Of a stretch of DNA of 36,761 nucleotides, positions 13,893 to 22,072 are shown piece after piece. The first letter of the stretch is position 1. Each line of letters begins with the position of its first letter. The position numbers and the translations under genes are program-made. The DNA lies in contig JAFXJP010000031.1 in NCBI GenBank assembly GCA_017532155.1, positions 1 through 36,761 of the forward strand, read 5' to 3'. The notes below the pieces were generated by a model. The model was given only the letters and a program-made list of their open reading frames with translations. It did not search any database and was not told the origin of the DNA. Origin of the DNA: Clostridia bacterium (GTDB lineage: Bacteria > Bacillota > Clostridia > Christensenellales > Aristaeellaceae).

Positions 13893-14860
13893 GCGTCAAG
13901 CGAATAGAGGATGGCATTGGCAATGGCGCGGGCCATCACTTCGGAAGCGGCGGCGCAGAGCTTGACAAAATTCACATCCGCGCCTACCTTGCCGGTTGCC
14001 ATGGCGAATACCGTATCGCCGTCCATCTGCGTATGCACGGGGCGGATGGTGCGGGCCAGACCGTCGTGCGCTACGTCCGCCAGGCGGTTCGCCTGTTCCT
14101 TGGTCAGCTTGCAGTCCACGGCGATGACGCCGATGGTGGTGTTGCTGCCGGGGGCGGGAATGCGCATCTGCTGCGGCGCGGGCGCCTGGCCATAGAGCAG
14201 ACCGTCGCAGGGCACGCGTGTGCCGTCCTTGAGGTGCGCGCAGGCGATGCATTCGCCCGTGACAGGGTGATACACGTCGCCGCAGGCATTGACTGCGACG
14301 ACCGCACCGACGGTCACGCCTTCAGGCAGTGTGATGGACGCGCTGCCAACGCCGCCCGCCTGGGGCTGCGCGCCGACCATCAGCTTGCCGACCGTTGCGC
14401 CCGTGCCGGCGCCCACGCGGCCCTGGCTCATGCCCTTGGCGGCGTTCATGCAGGCAGCATAGCCCATGGCGGCGTCAGGCCGGATCTTGCCGTCGCCGAC
14501 CGTCAGATCAAAAAGCACTGCGGCGGGGACGATGGGCACGTGATAGCTGCCCATTTCGATGCCGACCTTATTCTCCTCCAGAAAACGCATTACGCCGTCT
14601 GCTGCGGCAAGGCCATAGGCGCTGCCGCCTGAAAGGACGATGGCATTTGCGTGCTCGACGAGGTTGCCGGGCTTGAGCAAGTCTGTTTCTCTGGTGCCGG
14701 GAGCTGCGCCGCGAACGCTCACGCCGCCCATTGCGCCCGAGGGCGAGGCGAGCACGACGGTTACGCCCGTCTGCGCTTTTTCATTTTGCATCTGGCCTAC
14801 GCGGATGCCGTGCACCTGGGTGATATCGCCCGGGAAGGGACGGTAAATATTATTGGACAT
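13889..14860 (-). CDS. P1 family (DmpA-type) peptidase
   Basis: This 323-residue protein belongs to the DmpA/beta-peptidyl aminopeptidase family of self-cleaving Ntn-type hydrolases. Landmarks are GDITQVHGIRVGQ at the start, NAIVLSGGSAYGLAAADGVM, GRVGAGTGATVGK, and GSNTTIGVIAVDCKLTKEQA. In that last motif the Ser or Thr after Gly would be the processing and catalytic nucleophile, by analogy with DmpA. Similar firmicute proteins are annotated as P1 family peptidases, with substrates rarely known. AGGAGG stands 5 bases before the ATG. It follows the trpS terminator and overlaps acpS by 4 bases. No separate promoter is evident, so it may rely on read-through. Confidence 0.88.
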   Translation of the reverse strand: MSNNIYRPFPGDITQVHGIRVGQMQNEKAQTGVTVVLASPSGAMGGVSVRGAAPGTRETDLLKPGNLVEHANAIVLSGGSAYGLAAADGVMRFLEENKVGIEMGSYHVPIVPAAVLFDLTVGDGKIRPDAAMGYAACMNAAKGMSQGRVGAGTGATVGKLMVGAQPQAGGVGSASITLPEGVTVGAVVAVNACGDVYHPVTGECIACAHLKDGTRVPCDGLLYGQAPAPQQMRIPAPGSNTTIGVIAVDCKLTKEQANRLADVAHDGLARTIRPVHTQMDGDTVFAMATGKVGADVNFVKLCAAASEVMARAIANAILYSLDA

Positions 14861-14873
14861 GCTGACCTCCTAA

Positions 14874-14907
14874 TAAAAGAGCCCGGAATGCACGCAGGCA
14901 TCCCGGG
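14874..14907 (-). terminator. Terminator after trpS
   Basis: CCCGGaATGC pairs with GCATcCCGGG (14882-14891 with 14898-14907; one mismatch), and on the minus strand it is followed by CTCTTTTATT. It stands between trpS and the P1-peptidase gene. Confidence 0.65.
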
Positions 14908-14918
14908 ACACGGTAAAA

Positions 14919-15926
14919 TCAGCCCTGATACAGGCCGACCTTCTTGTATACTTTGCGAAGCGTGCGGTTGGCGAGATAGGATGCGCGCTCGGCGCCGGAC
15001 TTGAGGACGTCGGAAATGTACTGCTTGTCGGAGATCAGGCGCTTGTATTCCTCCTGGATGGGAGAGAGCACGCTGATGACGGCCTCGGCGGTTGCATCCT
15101 TGAGCGCGCCGTAGCCCTTGCCCTGCAGCTCCTGGCACACTTCTTCCGGCGTGCAGCCGCGCATCGCCGCACAGATGGTGATCAGGTTGGTGACGCCGGG
15201 CTTGTTTTCAGGATCGAGGCGGATTTCGCCGTCGCTGTCGGTGACCGCGCGGCGCAATTTCCGGCGGATGGTGTCGGGATCATCTACAACGGAGATGTAG
15301 GAATCCACCTCGCCGGACTTACTCATCTTGCTGGTGGGATCATTGAGGCTCATGATGCGGGCCGCGCTGGTCTTGGCGATATAGGGCTCGGGGATGGTGA
15401 GTACATTGCCGTACACGCCGTTGAAGCGGTTGGCGATATCGCGGCAGATTTCCAGGTGCTGCTTCTGATCGGCGCCTACGGGCACGACGTTGGTCTGATA
15501 CAAAAGAATGTCCGCCGCCATCAGTACGGGATAGGTGAACAGGCCTGCGTTGATGTTATCGGCGTGCTTTAAGGACTTTTCCTTGAACTGCGTCATGCGG
15601 TTGAGCTCGCCCATATAGGTGAAGCAGTTGAGAATCCACGCAAGCTCTGCGTGCTGATGCACATGGCTCTGGGCATAGATGATATTCTTTTCGGGATCCA
15701 GGCCGCAGGCGATATACAGCGCGGCCAGCTCCGCCGTGCGGCGGCGCAGATCGGCGGGATTCTGACGGACGGTCAGGGCATGCAGATCGGCCATGCAGAA
15801 CAGGCAGTCATATTCATCGCTCAGGAGCTTGAAATTGCGGATAGCGCCAATGTAATTGCCGATGGTAATGGTGCCCGAGGGCTGTACGGCAGAATAAAGC
15901 GTAGGCTTATGGACAGTTTCGCTCAT
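14919..15926 (-). CDS. trpS: Tryptophanyl-tRNA synthetase
   Basis: This 335-residue, full-length class I synthetase charges tRNA-Trp. Its HIGH-type motif is PSGTITIGNYIGA (residues 16-28) and its KMSKS motif is at residues 200-204. GADQKQHLEICRDIANRFN (about 151-169) and MAADILLYQTNVVPVG are further family blocks. It has its own promoter, and the leader from there to the ATG is only about 28 bases. There is therefore no room for the Trp T-box leader often found before firmicute trpS genes. A terminator follows the stop. Confidence 0.95.
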   Translation of the reverse strand: MSETVHKPTLYSAVQPSGTITIGNYIGAIRNFKLLSDEYDCLFCMADLHALTVRQNPADLRRRTAELAALYIACGLDPEKNIIYAQSHVHQHAELAWILNCFTYMGELNRMTQFKEKSLKHADNINAGLFTYPVLMAADILLYQTNVVPVGADQKQHLEICRDIANRFNGVYGNVLTIPEPYIAKTSAARIMSLNDPTSKMSKSGEVDSYISVVDDPDTIRRKLRRAVTDSDGEIRLDPENKPGVTNLITICAAMRGCTPEEVCQELQGKGYGALKDATAEAVISVLSPIQEEYKRLISDKQYISDVLKSGAERASYLANRTLRKVYKKVGLYQG

Positions 15927-15960
15927 GGAAAAGGCCTTCTTTCAGGAAATTGATGCAAAT

Positions 15961-15989
15961 AGTATACCAAATGACGGGGGATTGGTCAA
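15961..15989 (-). promoter_or_regulatory. Promoter for trpS
   Basis: Minus strand TTGACC (15984-15989), 17 bases, TATACT (15961-15966). It lies 35 bases before the ATG. Confidence 0.7.
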
Positions 15990-16007
15990 GGAGGGGAAGG
16001 CGGGGCA

Positions 16008-16028
16008 AAGCGGACGCCAAAGCCGCTT
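16008..16028 (-). terminator. Weak hairpin after truA
   Basis: A 6-bp stem AAGCGG/CCGCTT with a 9-base loop lies 14 bases after the truA stop. No T-run follows, so it is at best a weak terminator. Confidence 0.25.
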
Positions 16029-16041
16029 CTCTCATTCGCCT

Positions 16042-16845
16042 TTATCTTAACAAAAGCTCCCGTTCATAATCCTCCATCCGTTCGCCGTCCAGATCATAAA
16101 AAATTCTGGTCAACTCCAGTCCGCTGGGCGGGGCAGTGACGCCAAGAACAAGGCGGTTTTGCGTTTCCAGCGCCTCGGTGAGGCAATCAGGCGACAGGCG
16201 TCCCTGGCCGATGGCAATCAGCGTGCCGGCAATGATGCGCACCATATTATAAAGGAAGGCGTTGCCGCGCACAACCATGGTGATGTCATCGCCCTCGCGG
16301 GTGATATCAATGCCGTGGATGGTGCGGATGGTGCTCTTGGCTGTGCCGCCGGCTGCCTGGAAAGCGCCGAAATCATATGTGCCGACCAGGCGCTGCGCCG
16401 CCTCGCGCATGCGATCCTCATTAATATGCACGGGAATGTGCGTGGTCCAGTTGCGGCGGATGGCGCTGGCATGGCGGTTGTTGAAGATGCGGTAGGTGTA
16501 AATCTTGCCGCGGCAGGAAAAACGCGCGTGCAGCGTTTCGGGCACCGTGCGGCTGGCACGGATGCGCACGTCGGGCGGCAGCATGGTGTTGAGCACGAAG
16601 GCAAAGCGCTCAGCCGGGATGGTGCTGAAATTATGAAAATGCGCGCGCTGGCCTACGGCGCTTACGCCTGTATCCGTACGGCTGGCGCCCCAGATGGTGG
16701 TTTCGCGATGCAGGCATTTGCTCAGCGCTTTTTCCACCTCCAATTGCACAGAGCGGAAATTCTCCTGCCTCTGCCAGCCGTAAAATCCTGATCCGTCATA
16801 TTCGATCGTCAAGAGCACGCGCTCAAAGGGCTCAAACTGCTGCAC
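16042..16845 (-). CDS. truA: tRNA pseudouridine(38-40) synthase TruA
   Basis: This 267-residue enzyme makes pseudouridine at positions 38-40 of the tRNA anticodon arm. The catalytic Asp58 lies in GASRTDTGVSAVGQ. Other family blocks are LLTIEYDGSGFYGWQRQ at the N-terminus and NAFLYNMVRIIAGTLIAIG near the C-terminus. The start is a GTG at 16843-16845, chosen because GGAGG (16852-16856) lies 6 bases before it. A longer reading from TTG 16860 would place that site inside the gene. It has its own promoter and is divergent from the reductase gene. Confidence 0.93.
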   Translation of the reverse strand: MQQFEPFERVLLTIEYDGSGFYGWQRQENFRSVQLEVEKALSKCLHRETTIWGASRTDTGVSAVGQRAHFHNFSTIPAERFAFVLNTMLPPDVRIRASRTVPETLHARFSCRGKIYTYRIFNNRHASAIRRNWTTHIPVHINEDRMREAAQRLVGTYDFGAFQAAGGTAKSTIRTIHGIDITREGDDITMVVRGNAFLYNMVRIIAGTLIAIGQGRLSPDCLTEALETQNRLVLGVTAPPSGLELTRIFYDLDGERMEDYERELLLR

Positions 16846-16880
16846 TTTTCTCCTCCGCAAATAGCTTAGTCATCCTTGGG

Positions 16881-16910
16881 ATTATACCACATACAGCCGG
16901 TTGCTGTAAA
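16881..16910 (-). promoter_or_regulatory. Promoter for truA
   Basis: Minus strand TTTACA (16905-16910), 18 bases, TATAAT (16881-16886). It lies 35 bases before the GTG start. Confidence 0.7.
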
Positions 16911-16938
16911 TTATCTGTAAAACTCATTCTTCAGGGGT

Positions 16939-16966
16939 GTTACAATTTCGTTTCTTGTGTTATAAT
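16939..16966 (+). promoter_or_regulatory. Promoter for the reductase-like gene
   Basis: GTTACA (16939-16944), 16 bases, perfect TATAAT (16961-16966). It lies 32 bases before ATG 16999, divergent from the truA promoter. Confidence 0.6.
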
Positions 16967-16998
16967 AATTCCGTAACAATTATTCCGCGGAGGAATGT

Positions 16999-17847
16999 AT
17001 GAGCAAACACGTACTGATTGTTGGCGCGGGGCCGGCCGGCGTATCTGCTGCGCTGACGCTGCGCATGCGAAATATTGAAGCGACCATCCTGCACTCGGGC
17101 AAGACGGCGCTTCATAAAGCGCATCGGGTGGATAACTACCCCGGTTTGCCGCAGATGTCCGGCAAGGAAATGGAAGATATCTTCCACCGTCAATGCCAGG
17201 AGGCGGGCGTTGCTTATCGCCAGGGCTTGGTGCGCATGATTCAGAAAACGCGCAAGGGCTTTATGGTGCTCTTTGGCGAGGAGATCCTCAGGGCGGATGC
17301 GGTGCTGCTGTGCACGGGCATCGGCCGCCTCAGCCTCATCGAAGGCGAGGAAGCGCTTGTCGGCCAGGGCGTCAGCTATTGCGCGACATGCGACGGCATG
17401 CTCTATCGCGGCGGCAAGGTGGCGGTCATCGCGCAGGATGCTTCCTTCGCTGAGGATGTGCATTTCCTCCAGGGTATTTGCGAGGTGGACTATTATCAGG
17501 AGCGCAAGCATGCTTCGCCCGAGGGTGTGACGGCCTGCGCGGGAAAGCCCAAACGCCTTTCTGCCGCAGCGGACGGCAAGATATTGCTGGCTACCGATCA
17601 GGGCGAAAAGACGTATGATTGCGTATTTATTCTACGGCCTGCTGTGGCGCTGTCGCAGCTATTGCCCTCGCTTGAAACAGATGGCAGCGCCATCCGCGTG
17701 GATGACCATATGCGCACGAACATCGCGGGCGTATTTGCTGCTGGCGATGTGACGGGAGAACCGTATCAGATGGCCCGTGCAGTTGGTCAGGGCAATGTGG
17801 CTGCGCTGGCAATTGCATCCTATTTTGCTGACCTGGAAAAAGAATAA
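16999..17847 (+). CDS. Thioredoxin-reductase-like FAD protein lacking the NADPH motif
   Basis: This 282-residue protein has the thioredoxin reductase layout. It starts with VLIVGAGPAGVSAALTL (FAD-binding GxGxxG, residues 5-21), has the redox pair SYCATCDG with Cys128 and Cys131, and ends in TNIAGVFAAGDVTGEPYQMA. In the central domain the usual GGGDSA nucleotide motif is replaced by VAVIAQDASFAEDVHF (141-156). The HRR phosphate-binding motif is also missing, with DYYQERKHAS in its place. NADPH use is therefore unlikely. Clostridial ferredoxin-dependent flavin thioredoxin reductases show the same loss, and this is my preferred reading. It is a little shorter than the usual ~310 residues. GGAGG precedes the ATG. 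A secreted protein gene follows after 24 bases. Confidence 0.8.
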   Translation: MSKHVLIVGAGPAGVSAALTLRMRNIEATILHSGKTALHKAHRVDNYPGLPQMSGKEMEDIFHRQCQEAGVAYRQGLVRMIQKTRKGFMVLFGEEILRADAVLLCTGIGRLSLIEGEEALVGQGVSYCATCDGMLYRGGKVAVIAQDASFAEDVHFLQGICEVDYYQERKHASPEGVTACAGKPKRLSAAADGKILLATDQGEKTYDCVFILRPAVALSQLLPSLETDGSAIRVDDHMRTNIAGVFAAGDVTGEPYQMARAVGQGNVAALAIASYFADLEKE

Positions 17848-17871
17848 ACGCATGCAAAGGAGAAAAATAAA

Positions 17872-18660
17872 ATGAAGAAGATTCTGTGCCTGCTGCTGTG
17901 CCTCATGCTGCCTCTGACTGCGCTGGCAGCGCCTGTGCGCGACGCGCGCGAGAGCATTTTGAGCGAGAGCGAACTGAAGACCATGCGCGAATGGCTGGAC
18001 AAGACGGTGCGTGAGGCGCTGCCGGTGGAATACGACGGCGATACTTATGTGGGCGCGTATGTATATTCCTGCGTGGAGGATGGCGGCTGCTATGTATTGG
18101 AGTGCGACGTATATCTGGAGGACGGCAGCGATTCCCTGCCCGAGCTGGCGGCCGACGAAGCGCTGACCTGGCTGTGCGATGCGACCATCTGCCTCAAGCG
18201 CGCTGGCGCGGGCTATGAGCTGATCTCCTGCGATGTGGGCGATTACTATGCGGCGCAGGCCTTTGAGATGGTGGAAAACCTGGAGGACGGCTATGCGCTG
18301 ATGCTGCCGGACGTATATGCGGCCAATGACGCGGACGTATATGATTATTCCTACTATGAAGAAGACGGCTCCTTTATTTCCGGCATTACCTATCGCGCGG
18401 AAGGCGCAAACGGCGCATCCATGAAGGATTATGCCGCGGCGCTGGCGGGCGAGAGCGAAGGGGATATGGAGATTACGCTGCACGAAGAGCTGTCGCTGAT
18501 TACGGCGGAAGCGGCCGGCATGTATGTGATTGTATATGCGGCGGGCGATATGTTCTATTCCCTGACGCTGACCTATCCTGAAACGCGCGAGGCAGAGTTT
18601 ACGCTGTATGCGGAGTTCCTGCGCAATTCGTTTGTGGTGTTCAGCTATTCCAACGGCTGA
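17872..18660 (+). CDS. Secreted protein of unknown function
   Basis: This 262-residue protein has a clear signal peptide, MKKILCLLLCLMLPLTALAA, with likely cleavage after TALA. The mature part is very acidic, rich in Tyr, Asp, Glu and Ala, with repeated VYxxDDADVYDYSYYEEDG-like stretches. I do not recognise the family. No lipobox, membrane segment or catalytic motif is visible. The sequence reads like a two-part alpha/beta domain (residues ~40-140 and ~150-262), but that is a guess. It follows the reductase-like gene by 24 bases with AAGGAG before the ATG, so it is probably co-transcribed. A functional link to the reductase is not evident. Confidence 0.75.
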   Translation: MKKILCLLLCLMLPLTALAAPVRDARESILSESELKTMREWLDKTVREALPVEYDGDTYVGAYVYSCVEDGGCYVLECDVYLEDGSDSLPELAADEALTWLCDATICLKRAGAGYELISCDVGDYYAAQAFEMVENLEDGYALMLPDVYAANDADVYDYSYYEEDGSFISGITYRAEGANGASMKDYAAALAGESEGDMEITLHEELSLITAEAAGMYVIVYAAGDMFYSLTLTYPETREAEFTLYAEFLRNSFVVFSYSNG

Positions 18661-18671
18661 TAAAAGCGAGA

Positions 18672-18710
18672 GAAGCTGCTGTCACTGCCAATAGGGACAG
18701 CAGTTTCTTT
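18672..18710 (+). terminator. Hairpin before aroB
   Basis: Stem GAAGCTGCTGTC/GACAGCAGTTTC (18672-18683 with 18696-18707, one G-T pair) with a 12-base loop, then TTTGATTG. The T-run is short, so termination may be partial; no clear promoter is visible between here and aroB. Confidence 0.5.
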
Positions 18711-18736
18711 GATTGAATACGGAAGGACTGCGACGA

Positions 18737-19795
18737 ATGAAAACGGTGCATGTGCAAACAGAAAAAGCATATGACGTGCTGATTGGAAGCGGGCTGATGG
18801 AGCAGGCGGGAGAATGTTTGTCCCGCGTGGCGGCGCCCTGCCGTGCAGCGATCATCACGGATGATACGGTTGACGCACTCTTTGGCGAAAAAGTGCAGCT
18901 ATCCTTGCAAAACGCCGGTTTTTCTGTTTGCCGGATGCATTTTGAACAGGGAGAAAAGAATAAAAACCTGCAAACGTACGCGCAGATTATGACCTTCCTG
19001 GCAGAAAGAGAGATCACTCGCAGCGATATTATCGTGGCGCTGGGCGGCGGTGTGGTGGGCGATACGGCGGGCTTTGCCGCGGCTACCTATCTGCGCGGCA
19101 TTCGCTTTATACAGATGCCCACGACGCTGCTGGCGATGGTGGATTCCTCCGTGGGCGGCAAGACGGCGATTGATTTAGACTGCGGCAAAAACCTGTGCGG
19201 CGCCTTCTGGCAGCCGTCGCTGGTGGTATGCGATACCGATGCATTGCATACGCTGCCGGAAAAAATTTATAAGGATGGCTTGGCGGAGAGCTTCAAGCAC
19301 GGCGTGCTCAGGGATGAAAAGCTGTTTGAACTGCTGGAAAATACGGATGCGCGGATGAATATCAATGAGATTGTGGCGCGCAATGTGCAGATCAAGGCAG
19401 AATATGTGGCGCAGGACGAGCATGACACAGGCCTGCGCCAGCAGCTGAATCTGGGCCATACGCTGGGACATGCGCTGGAAAAGCTCAGCAATTATGCCAT
19501 TACGCATGGTCAGGCGGTGGCGATTGGCATGGTGTATGCAGCGAGGATTGCGCAGAAACTGCAGTTGTGCGATGCTGCTGTTCCCGAACGCATCGCGGCG
19601 GCGCTGCGCAGCGCGGGCCTGCCCACGCAGGCGGCGTTTTCTGCGCAGGAGATTGCGCGCGTGGCGCTGGGGGATAAAAAGCGCAGGGGCAATACGCTGC
19701 GTATGGTGCTGCCAGAGGAAATCGGTCGCTGCAGGATGCAGGATGTGCCTGTTGACGCCTTGCAGGAAGTGATTGCGCTGGGGGTGGAGGCGTGA
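18737..19795 (+). CDS. aroB: 3-dehydroquinate synthase
   Basis: This 352-residue enzyme converts DAHP to 3-dehydroquinate, the second step of the shikimate pathway, using NAD and a divalent metal. Family blocks include ALGGGVVGDTAGFAAATYLR, PTTLLAMVDSSVGGKTAIDL, KNLCGAFWQPSLVVCD, the metal ligand region LAESFKHGVLRD, and LNLGHTLGHALE. ATG 18737 was chosen because GGAAGGA lies 9 bases before it and MKTVHVQ is a typical start; an in-frame TTG at 18713 lacks a site. It is the first gene of the aro operon, and its TGA overlaps the GTG start of aroA. Confidence 0.95.
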   Translation: MKTVHVQTEKAYDVLIGSGLMEQAGECLSRVAAPCRAAIITDDTVDALFGEKVQLSLQNAGFSVCRMHFEQGEKNKNLQTYAQIMTFLAEREITRSDIIVALGGGVVGDTAGFAAATYLRGIRFIQMPTTLLAMVDSSVGGKTAIDLDCGKNLCGAFWQPSLVVCDTDALHTLPEKIYKDGLAESFKHGVLRDEKLFELLENTDARMNINEIVARNVQIKAEYVAQDEHDTGLRQQLNLGHTLGHALEKLSNYAITHGQAVAIGMVYAARIAQKLQLCDAAVPERIAAALRSAGLPTQAAFSAQEIARVALGDKKRRGNTLRMVLPEEIGRCRMQDVPVDALQEVIALGVEA

Positions 19796-20991
19796 ACGTC
19801 GTCATTACGCCGGGCCGGCTGCAGGGCACCGTGATGGCGCCGCCCTCCAAGAGTGAGGCGCATCGGCTGCTGATTGCAATGGCGCTGGCAGACAAGCCCT
19901 CCCGCTTGCACTTGACGGCATGCAATGCGGATGTTGCCGCCACGATGCGCTGCCTTGAGGCGCTGGGTGCGCAGATAAAAGAAAAAGACGGCTGCGTATG
20001 GGTGCAGCCGATTAAAGCGGCCAGACAGAATGCGCTGTGCGACTGCGGAGAGAGCGGCTCGACGCTGCGCTTTATTACGCCGGTGGCGGCTGCGCTGGGC
20101 GGCGCTGCGCTGCGGGGCTGCGGCAGGCTAGCTGAAAGGCCCATGGAACCGCTTTTATCGCTCCTGCGCGGGCATGGCTGCGCTGTATCAGAGGAAGGGC
20201 TGCCGCTGAAGGTATCGGGCGGATTGAAAAGCGGCGCATATGCGCTGCGGGGAGATATTTCTTCGCAGTATGTGACGGGGCTTTTATACGCGCTGCCGCT
20301 GCTGGAGGGCGACAGTGAGATTGTGCTTACCACGCCTTTGCAGAGCCGCGGCTATGTGAAAATGACGCTCCAGGTACTCAGACGCTTTGGCATTGCGATA
20401 CAGGAGCGCGAAAATGCATTTATGATTCCCGGTCGCCAGCGCTATACAGTCCCCGGCGAGGAACTGACGGCGGAGGGGGATTGGTCGGGCGCGGCATTCT
20501 GGTACGGCGCTAATTTTGCGGGCGGCGATGTGCGGATAGAAGGCTTGCGGGCGGATTCTGCGCAGGGCGATAAGGTTATAGCGCAGCTGACGCAGATGCT
20601 GCCGGATGTGATGGATGTGGGCGATATTCCCGATCTTTTGCCGGTTTTGAGCGTTATGGCCTGCAAAAAACAGGGAGATACGCGATTTGTGAATGCATAT
20701 CGGCTGCGCAGCAAGGAAAGCGACCGGCTGGAGGCTGGCAGGCGGATGATTCAGGCGCTGGGCGGCAGCGCGGAAACAACGCAGGATACGATGACGGTGC
20801 ACGGCACGGGCTGCCTTGCGGGCGGCGTAGTGGACGGCATGAACGATCATCGCATCGTGATGAGCGCGGCGATTGCTGCGTGCCTGTGTGAAAAAGAAGT
20901 GACGATTCTCGGGGCGGAGACAGCGAATAAATCCTATCCCGCCTTTTGGAAAGACTTTGAGCAGCTGGGAGGAAAGGCACATGTCCTCTGA
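19792..20991 (+). CDS. aroA: 3-phosphoshikimate 1-carboxyvinyltransferase (EPSP synthase)
   Basis: This 399-residue enzyme joins phosphoenolpyruvate to shikimate-3-phosphate. The motifs in order are APPSKSEAHRLLIAMAL, with the substrate-binding Lys near residue 16, GESGSTLRFITPVAA, RPMEPLLSLL, SSQYVTGLLYALPLL, RLRSKESDRLEAG and DGMNDHRIVMSAAIA. It is slightly shorter than the typical 420-430 residues, but every key block is present. It starts at a GTG (19792-19794) that overlaps the aroB stop, which indicates coupled translation. The 3' end overlaps aroC by 11 bases. Confidence 0.95.
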   Translation: MNVVITPGRLQGTVMAPPSKSEAHRLLIAMALADKPSRLHLTACNADVAATMRCLEALGAQIKEKDGCVWVQPIKAARQNALCDCGESGSTLRFITPVAAALGGAALRGCGRLAERPMEPLLSLLRGHGCAVSEEGLPLKVSGGLKSGAYALRGDISSQYVTGLLYALPLLEGDSEIVLTTPLQSRGYVKMTLQVLRRFGIAIQERENAFMIPGRQRYTVPGEELTAEGDWSGAAFWYGANFAGGDVRIEGLRADSAQGDKVIAQLTQMLPDVMDVGDIPDLLPVLSVMACKKQGDTRFVNAYRLRSKESDRLEAGRRMIQALGGSAETTQDTMTVHGTGCLAGGVVDGMNDHRIVMSAAIAACLCEKEVTILGAETANKSYPAFWKDFEQLGGKAHVL

Positions 20992-22072
20992 ATTTGGGCG
21001 CATCATTCGCGTGAGCATCTTTGGCCAGTCGCATGGAGAGGCCATTGGCGCGGTGATAGACGGCCTGCCTGCAGGCGAGAAAATAGATCTGGAGCGGATC
21101 GACGCGTTCATGGCGCGCCGGGCGCCGGGCGGCGCAGGCGCAACGCAGCGCAGGGAAAAGGATCAGGTGCGCATTGTCAGCGGTCTGGTGGATGGCTACA
21201 CCTGCGGCGCACCGCTGTGCGGCATCATTGAAAATACAGATGCAAAAAGCGCTGATTACAAGGCGATGGCTGATATTCCGCGCCCCATGCATGCCGATTA
21301 TCCGGCGCATGTTCGGCATAAAGGCTATAACGATGTGCGCGGCGGCGGGCATTTTTCGGCCCGGCTGACAGCGCCCCTGTGCTTTGCGGGCGCAGTGTGC
21401 CAGCAGCTGCTGGAAAAGCAGGGCATTTATCTGGGCGGGCATTTGTTGTCGGCGGGGGATGTGCAGGATACGCCCTTTGATCCGATGAATGAGGATCCGG
21501 CGGTGCTTGCACCGCTGACACAGCGTGTACCGCCGGTGATGGATGCGCAGGCGGCAGAAAAAATGCTGGCAGCGATTGATCTGGCACGCAGTGCGGGTGA
21601 CAGCATAGGCGGCAGCGTAGAATTATGCGTGCTGGGCCTGCCGACCGGACTGGGCGAGCCGCCCTTTGACGGCGTGGAGAATCGCCTGTCACAGGCGCTG
21701 TATGCAGTGCCCGCCATTAAGTGCATTGAATTTGGCGCGGGCTGCGCGGTATCGCGCATGCGCGGCAGCGAGCATAATGATCCTTATGTGCTGCAGGATG
21801 ATCGCATCAGGACGGCCTCCAACCGTCATGGCGGCATTCTGGGTGGCTTGACAACGGGCATGCCGCTGCTGCTGACGTGTCATTTTAAACCTACGCCCTC
21901 CATTGCACAGGAGCAAAAATCGGTCAGCCTGTCGCAAATGCAGGAAGCGACGCTTGCCGTGCGCGGCCGGCATGATCCCTGCGTGGCGCTGCGCGCCGTT
22001 CCCTGTGTGGAGGCTGCGGCGGCGATTGCGCTGTATGACCTGTATCTGGAGGCAAAAGCGCATGGATATTAA
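20981..22072 (+). CDS. aroC: Chorismate synthase
   Basis: This 363-residue, FMN-dependent enzyme makes chorismate from EPSP. Signatures are IFGQSHGEAIGAVIDG near the N-terminus, GGGHFSARLTAPLCFAGAV, GAGCAVSRMRGSEHND, SNRHGGILGGLTTGMPL, and RHDPCVALRAVPCVEAAAAI. The start at 20981 follows GGAGG and excludes an earlier in-frame codon at 20957. It overlaps aroA by 11 bases upstream and the fusion gene by 11 bases downstream. It needs reduced FMN, supplied in the cell by a separate flavin reductase since this enzyme type is usually monofunctional in bacteria. Confidence 0.95.
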   Translation: MSSEFGRIIRVSIFGQSHGEAIGAVIDGLPAGEKIDLERIDAFMARRAPGGAGATQRREKDQVRIVSGLVDGYTCGAPLCGIIENTDAKSADYKAMADIPRPMHADYPAHVRHKGYNDVRGGGHFSARLTAPLCFAGAVCQQLLEKQGIYLGGHLLSAGDVQDTPFDPMNEDPAVLAPLTQRVPPVMDAQAAEKMLAAIDLARSAGDSIGGSVELCVLGLPTGLGEPPFDGVENRLSQALYAVPAIKCIEFGAGCAVSRMRGSEHNDPYVLQDDRIRTASNRHGGILGGLTTGMPLLLTCHFKPTPSIAQEQKSVSLSQMQEATLAVRGRHDPCVALRAVPCVEAAAAIALYDLYLEAKAHGY

